From: Bugula neritina
Taxonomy: Eukaryota > Bryozoa > Gymnolaemata > Cheilostomatida > Bugulidae
Length of the DNA stretch: 64,000 bases
Direction: 5' to 3'
NCBI GenBank assembly: GCA_964035545.1
Contig: OZ037768.1
Location: 22,408,819-22,472,818, forward strand
In this document: piece by piece, positions 57,829 to 64,000 of the stretch
Layout of the letters: the number at the start of each line of letters is the position of its first letter
How positions within the stretch are numbered: position 1 is the first letter of the stretch
Position numbers and translations under genes: made by a program
The notes under the pieces: model-generated
Database searches by the model: none
The model's input: only the letters and a program-made list of their open reading frames with translations
Told to the model about the DNA's origin: nothing

Positions 57829-58599
57829 AATACCGAAGCTCAGGGCACAAGAGAGGACAACCCTCACCTGATTTAGAATTATTACTCCTTCACAAGAGCA
57901 TAACAGACATTTGATAAGAAAAGACAACTCCTGCTTTCCAAGACTCATTGGAAGAAGATGGCCACAGATATCAGAAAGATGACAATCAACACAGAAAAAA
58001 TTTCACCATGAAACAAGCTCCATTACTCCAATTGCACAAACAACACCAGTAAAACAGCAAATCATTACCTGACAAATAAACTTTCGGGTGTGGAGAAATG
58101 GGTCAACTGCCCACAAAGAACTTTATTATGCATTCCAAGGCACTTTCTATTTTTGGTACAAAAGATCTTAGCATTGTACCTTACAGATGGTGCAAAGATA
58201 ACCTACACCAAGATTATCACCAAGCATCCAAGTCTTAAATAAGACTTTTATAGCCTGATACAAGAAATGGACCAAGAATTCAACAATGCAAGAGGTGTGG
58301 TACCCAGTTTTGACTTGAACATTAGAAAAAAGATGGACAGTGAATCAGATGGCAGGTTTTTACTCGACAATATGTGCAATGGCAAAGAGAGCTTACCCTA
58401 GCATCATGCCAGGGACAAGATTATACTGGCTGAATTTGTAAAAGGACTCCTACTACCTTCCAAAGAGGAATGCTGAACAACAGTTATATTACCACTTCTG
58501 ATGAGGCATTTAAAGTTGCACAGGGATATGAACACACTAATCAATTACTACTACAGGATGCTGTCAGTCAAGCGACAATCAGCACAATATAGAGTGACA

Positions 58600-58975
58600 G
58601 TGTATTCACTAGATGTGAAACTAGCTGCGTATGGTAGTGAGGTTATGCATGCACACACTAGGAACAGTTACAAAGCTGCTAGTGTATAACATTTGTGAAA
58701 AATCATCAAAAAAAAATGGTAGGCTATACAAAGCCGTTAGATATGAAGTTATGTGTCCCTGTTGATGAGGTATGGGACTTACTAATGATATTTTAGCTGA
58801 AGGCAACCTATGCAAGAGACTAGAAACTATGGTCTATAGTGGGAGAGATCAATTTCATAGCATTTCTCACTTACTCAATGTTGAATAGCTTAACTGGTAG
58901 GGTGTTCCTAGTCATCAGCTATTCCATAGATGAATGTAAAGTAAAATGTCTCACATCTAACTAAATTTATGGCAC
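58600..58975. repeat. Dispersed block B, copy 1
   Basis: Block beginning tgtgaaactagctgcgtatgg and running through gtcatcagctattcc to aaatttatg. Recurs at about 60600-60960 and in part at 60206-60260, 61818-61890 and 62326-62362. The plus frame reads KLAxYGSEV followed by NSYK in more than one copy. Confidence 0.8.
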
Positions 58976-59049
58976 TTGGACAAACCCAATACAGCCAAAA
59001 TTTAAAATGCATTAAAAATGTCATTGATGGAGAACTACAGCAATGTCCA

Positions 59050-59770
59050 AATTGATAAGTCATAATAGCAAGGAAAAAAGAAAATGTGAAGCAGGGGAAA
59101 AAAACAAGAAGTGACAAACTGTCAGAGAGTCAATACAGTATTAGGTAAGAAAACTACTATACTAAACAAACATAGTTAAGGAATGGTTTGTACTGTATTT
59201 AATACTCTCCAATCCAAGTTAATAGTTGTTAAACACATGATATCATGGTTCAGTATTAAAGCATCCAACATAAATCCAACATTTCCATCTGAATTTTAGT
59301 TGACATTGTTAAGTATGTTTTAAAAACCAAACCTTATAAGTACCGCTGAAGAAATACAATCAGCAGCTGAAAGTCAACAAAATGGGGGTGAATTCATTAT
59401 CAACGAATTCAAAACCAGCAAGCTTATGCTTACTAAAGAAGAAAAAGATAGCTATATAGTCTCTTACAATAACAGCTTTTGCATTTATATATTAAATGGG
59501 ACTTATCTGGAGACACTGTGTCTTTACCAGACAAACTACTCAAAGAGTATTTTAATAAATGTAAGTGAAAACATGAGACAAAGGAAAGACGTGTCCAAAT
59601 TGACAGGTGATGATGTATTTTTTCCTTCTCCTACGAGTGTGATAGTATTGGGTTGTTCACTAAAACTACCATGAATGCAGAAGAATGAAATAAATAAACT
59701 TATCGTTTTAATGAGCAAAAAAGCTTCCCAATTAAGAACTTATCCCCAGAAAGAGGTTCATTTACGGCTG
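59050..59770. repeat. Dispersed block C, copy 1
   Basis: Contains an open frame of about 105-110 codons ending at 59674 (AEEIQSAAESQQNGGEF, DSYIVSYNN, KLTGDDVFFPSPTSVIVLG). Its 3' half recurs at about 61530-61745 with stops, and a Lys/Glu-rich part (ggaaaaaagaaaatgtgaag) and the end recur at about 63430-63610. No family recognised. Confidence 0.7.
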
Positions 59771-60205
59771 TTTTAAAAGCTTAAAAAAAATTAAAAGCAA
59801 AAAAATTTGTTTAAGCAACCGGCAGCTATTGGATTTTGTGACATTAAATATATTAGATGCAAGTGAACATAGAAAAATTAGTCAGCTGTTACAGCTGGGG
59901 TTCTATGACGACTTTATGGGGATTCCTGATTCAGCAAATCGCTTACGGTATAGTTTATAGCATAATTTCTTCAAAAAAGACGATTAAATATATGAAAAAA
60001 TATCCCAAGTTGATAAATGAAGCTTAATTACTAAATATAAAAAAGCTAGTGAATGTTAAAAATTTCACATTGTGGCCTAATTTTATCCTAAAGTTAATTG
60101 AAGTATAAATAAAATATTATGTAACATGGATTGGACTGCATGTGTTGAAGTGCAGTTACACATTTCTAGCTAGTGAATATAAGGCACCTTAGTGCTCAAC
60201 ATTAG

Positions 60206-60960
60206 ATATGAAACTAGCTGTATATGGTAGTGAGGTTATGTATGCACACACATACAAGACTGTTGGTGTCATGTATAAAAACTATTCCAGATCAAGACTT
60301 AGAATACGCCTTCATTGTGGAGCCTGACAAGACACGTTGAGTAACTCATAGAGTTAGCAAGTAATAAAAATTGGAAATATGAGAGAATCTCCATTGAAGA
60401 GCTTTGACAAAGCTACGACAGACCAATCATTGTGATAATGCAGCTATTGGATTTCATATTGACAGCATTTCAGAAAAAACAAGAAATATTTCTACCAAAA
60501 GAAGTAACATCCAATTACTGTTTGTATTCAGAAAAAAATTTGAGTGAAGTATTACAAAAAAAATCAAGAAAAATTAAAATGATCATGTTAGTTTTTCTCT
60601 GTAGTAAATTATTAGATATGAAACTAGCTGTCTATGGTAGTGAGGTTACATATGCACATGCTGGTAACAGCTACAAGACTGTTAGTGTTGTGTATAAAAT
60701 TTGTGAAAAATCATCAAAACAATCAAAGGCTACACAGAGCCTTCAGATATGGAGTCATGCGTCTATTTTGATGAAGCATGGGACTAATGGTATCTTAGCT
60801 AACGTAACTTTTGCAGGAAGAGAGGTCAATTTCATACCATTTGCCACTCACTCCAAATTGAAAAGCTTCGGCTGATATGGTGCTCATAGTCCTCCGCTGT
60901 TCCATAGATGAGTGTACAGCAGAATGTCTTAAATCAAACTACATTTATGTAACTTGTCAG
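60206..60960. repeat. Dispersed blocks B and A, second set
   Basis: Order: short B piece (60206-60260), A (60284-60600), B (60600-60960). Holds a 147-codon plus frame (60432-60875) that joins A-derived (DFILTAFQKKQEIFLPKEV) and B-derived (MKLAVYGSEV, NGILANVTFAGREVNF) parts, so A and B may be neighbouring parts of one longer coding unit. Confidence 0.75.
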
Positions 60961-61299
60961 TCGAGCAGCAATGTTGGATTACTTGTATTCTCTTTTGAAT
61001 CCCTATTGCCTAGAGGAAGGAGGCTGAGTTATCACTTTGTGTTACTATTTCATTAAATAGTTGTATTACTATATTCATACTAGGCTTTAGTCAATTAGTA
61101 TTATCTCAAAGTAGTTGTCTTGTTATATTTACATTAGTTTCCTAGTTATTCTCATACTCCTTTTAATCTAATTTTAGTTCACACCAGTTGACTACAAGTA
61201 AAGTGGTCCTGGTGGGAGCTACTAGAGTAGCCGTTAGGTCCTGCCCGACAGTTTGATGAGCCTGTGTGGGGCAAGCTGAGGTGGCGCTTGGTGTGATGC

Positions 61300-61500
61300 A
61301 GGGGCGGTAGGAGGTCATGAAGGCAGCTTGGAGCTGCCGTCTATTATTTAACAAGCTATTTCGGCAGTTTATTTATTTTTTGTGATTAGTTCAAGATGTC
61401 CATGCCTGGAGAAGGACATGTGGACTCTGGAAGTGTGGCCCAGAGTTCCGTGTGACAAAGAGGAGGTAGGAAGTCATGTGGTCAGCTTGGAGCTGCTGTA
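61300..61500. repeat. GC-richer insert with short direct repeats
   Basis: A roughly 35-bp segment containing cagcttggagctgc occurs at about 61308 and 61464, 156 bp apart, within sequence that is clearly more GC-rich than its surroundings. Nothing coding recognised. Confidence 0.6.
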
Positions 61501-61529
61501 CTCAAACTAATTATTCTACTAAAGGTAAG

Positions 61530-62362
61530 TGAAACCATGAGACAATGAGAGACAGGTGTCCAAATTGACAGGTGATAATGTACTAATCTTCTCCCTTCTC
61601 TTACGAGTGTAATGGTATCGGGTTGTTCACTGAAACTACTATAAATGCAGAAAAAAAGATCCATAAAATTATTGCATTTTAATTAGCTGAAACTTTCTAG
61701 CTTGAAGATTTATCCTCAGAAAGAGGTTAATTCACAGCTGTTTTAGAAGCAGAAAAAATAACCTGAAGAAACAATCAACTAGTTTTCTCTGTAGCACTAA
61801 AAAAAAGCTGCAAAGCCCTGGCTGATAAGGTTTTCCTAGTCATCAGCTGGTCTATAAATGAGTGTAAAGTAGAATGTCTTAAATGATCATGCTAGTGCGT
61901 CTCTGATTAGAGATGAAGCTAGCTAGTAACAGTAGTAACAGTTACCAGACTGCCTGAAATTTATGAAATTTCAGTTGATCATAATTGTTATGCTATTCCA
62001 GATCAAGACTTAGAATACGCCTTCATTGTGGAGCGTGAAAAGACATGTTGAGTAACTCATAGAGTTAGCAATTAATAAAAATTGGAAATATAAGAGAATC
62101 TCCATTGAAAAGCTTTGACAAAGCTACAACAGACCAATCATTGTGATAACGCAGCTATTAGATTTCGTATTGACAGCATTTCAGAAAAAGCAGGGAATAT
62201 TTCTACCAAAAAAAGTAACATCCAATCACTGTTTGTATTCAGAAAAACTTTATGAGTGAACAGGTATTACAAAAAATCAAGAAAAATTAAAATGATGATG
62301 CTAGTTTTTCTCTGTAGTAAATTATTAGATATGAAACTAGCTGTCTACGGTAGTGAGGTTAT
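61530..62362. repeat. Dispersed blocks C, B, A and B, third set
   Basis: Order: C-like (61530-61745, reading frames broken), B fragment (61818-61890), A (61994-62300), start of B (62326-62362) cut off by unrelated sequence. Supports repeated rearrangement of one parental unit. Confidence 0.75.
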
Positions 62363-62390
62363 GCCCATATATTTCAGCCTTCAGCTTCAG

Positions 62391-62415
62391 CCCTGGTGGT
62401 CTAAGACCACCAGGG
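62391..62415. repeat. 12-bp perfect inverted repeat, 1-nt loop
   Basis: CCCTGGTGGTCT, one A, then its exact complement. It sits where block B is interrupted, so it may mark the end of an inserted element or a cruciform-prone break. Confidence 0.9.
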
Positions 62416-62620
62416 TTAAAGCCACCATAAGAAGCATCCTTCTCTACCAAAACTCTACAGCCTTCGGGAGGTAGGGCACTGGCCTACACCTCTCCTTTTA
62501 ATATTGAATAGTTTCTCTACACAAAAATAAAATATGAAGTTGGTGAAGACATAGGTCCCAGCTATGGGAGCACTTCTGGCCATAAACTGATGGGAGCTCA
62601 CCAATTCCAGTCAACCGCTG

Positions 62621-63008
62621 TCAAAAGGTGTAGACATCTGTCCAGGGGTGTAGACATCTGTCAAGGAGTGTAGACATCTGTCCAGGGGTGTAGAAATCTG
62701 TCCAGGGGTGTAGACATCTGTCCAGAGATGTAGACATCTGTCTAGGGGTGTAGACATCAGTCAAAGGTGTAGAAATCTGTCCAGGGGTGTAGACATCTGT
62801 CAAGGAGTGTAGACATCTGTCCAGGGGTGTAGAAATCTGTCCAGGGGTGTAAACATCTGCCAATGGGTGTAGACATCTGTCAAGGAGTGTAGACATCTGT
62901 CCAGGGGTGTAGAAATCTGTCCAGGGGTGTAGACATCTGCCAATGGGTGTAGACATCTGTCAAGGGGTGTAGACCTCTGTCCAGGGGTATGACATCTGTC
63001 CAGGGGTG
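62621..63008. repeat. 20-bp minisatellite, about 19 copies
   Basis: Copies of gtgtagacatctgtccaggg, with variants (caaggag, caatggg) that recur in a partly ordered way, suggesting higher-order duplication. The Asp-Arg-Cys-Leu-His-Pro frames on the minus strand are artefacts: all three reading registers are open because the unit has no stop. Confidence 0.97.
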
Positions 63009-64000
63009 TAAACGACAAAAACGTACAGGAAGATTGTCTAGGCAAGTGTTTCCTGAAGGTGGACTGACCATCCCCTTTGTGTTGTCCTAGCACCTTTAGT
63101 TTCCGGAGAGTAAACGGTGATATAAGTTGTCATCCATAATACTGAACTTTCAGCTAGCATAAATATATTTTAAATTTTGACAAATGGAAATAATAAACTT
63201 TTTAGCTTTTGAAAAACACAAACTTGTTAGCTTACAAGAATTTATTTATAATTAAATAATGTCAAGACTCGGGCTTAGCAACACTCATATAACATCACCA
63301 CTTATTGCATTTGCATAAATTCACGTGGAGTGATGAGTTAAATCAACTGTTAGCGATTAATGGGTGTATTATAGCGTACAAGGTCTTGAAAAGTTCCGAG
63401 AACAGTTTGAGAATGAAACAGAAAATGGCAAAGGAAAAAAGAAAATGTGAAGTTGGTGTAACAAAAAGAAGTGAAAAACAAAATAAACAAGAAAAAATGC
63501 ATAAACTTATCATATTTTAATGAGCCAAAACCTTTTCCAATTGAGGATTTATCCTCAGAAAGAGCTGTTTTAGAAGTAAGAAAAAATCAGAAGAAACAAT
63601 CAACTGGTATTAGACTATGCACCAACTCAATCCAAATTCAGGTAAAGAACCACTGTCAACAAATTTGATTACCGAGAATTGTTTGCATGGTTCCACCTCC
63701 CAAAAAAAGTTCGATTTATTTAAATGATTCTCATCTGAGAACTAGAGTTATGTTGTCAAATACTAGGCTAGTATGCAACACAGGCATCAGCAACACTGCC
63801 AAGTAAGTAATACAATAAAGTAGATGAATGTATTGGTATTGTATACAGGTTTAACTACCTTGATTTTAATTGTTTACCTTGTATGCATTGAATTAGAACC
63901 CTTGATATTTCCATGCTCACTATTATATAAAATCCACGTCCTTGTTTGTTGACCTTTAGCATACAAATTAATCATGTCATATTTCTGACATTCAGTGATA
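63009..64000. other. Window end with a diverged block C copy
   Basis: About 63430-63610 matches parts of block C (Lys/Glu-rich stretch, then ccaattgaggatttatcctc-type sequence and gaagaaacaatcaact shared with 61740-61790). Otherwise AT-rich with no supported gene. Confidence 0.55.

Noticed and set aside
62621..63093. Minus-strand frames with repeated Leu-His-Pro / Asp-Arg units
   Set aside because: Translation of a stop-free 20-bp minisatellite in several registers; no start context or flanking exon.

Overview
This is nuclear DNA of an invertebrate animal. It is AT-rich and has spliced genes with GT-AG introns, a eukaryotic tRNA-Leu gene, tRNA-derived SINEs, short DNA transposons and very many micro- and minisatellites. 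The gene set (an IFT gene, so the animal is ciliated; a synaptophysin-family gene; a TRIM gene with a propeller-like C-terminus) fits a bilaterian. A spiralian is my best guess, but the sequence does not prove it. All family calls come from recognising translated exons; no search was run.

Layout. 1-2979 (minus): 5' end of an ATRX/ARIP4-like chromatin remodeller, with three exons visible and the helicase part outside the window. 2980-6322: divergent intergenic region. 6323-25988 (plus): complete IFT122 gene, 27 exons, 1196 codons, with five additional in-frame microexon candidates. 26497-26579 (minus): tRNA-Leu(CAG). 27101-32139 (plus): complete synaptophysin-like four-membrane-span gene, 6 exons, 264 aa. 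34856-43668 (plus): complete SMPD4 (neutral sphingomyelinase 3) gene, 18 exons, 860 aa. 46036-50411 (plus): complete TRIM-type RING/B-box/coiled-coil gene, 6 exons, 615 aa. 52.2-64 kb: no intact recognisable gene; an array of about 1.3-1.4 kb units followed by shuffled copies of the same blocks, a degraded gag-like ORF and a 20-bp minisatellite.

For every complete gene the summed exon lengths are divisible by three and the intron phases agree, which supports the models independently of homology. The genes are not an operon and their functions do not form one pathway.

Three patterns deserve attention. (1) Long, cryptically simple, self-complementary tracts lie near the starts of all four complete genes. 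(2) Minisatellites repeatedly begin or end within tens of bases of splice sites, including a (GTGA)n array whose every unit recreates a 5' splice-site consensus. (3) IFT122 may carry several cassette microexons of 15-51 bp, all phase 0. Transposable elements with readable target-site duplications are a SINE (15-bp TSD), a hAT-type element (8-bp TSD), a TTAA-flanked element inserted inside a minisatellite, and a TA-flanked mini-element.
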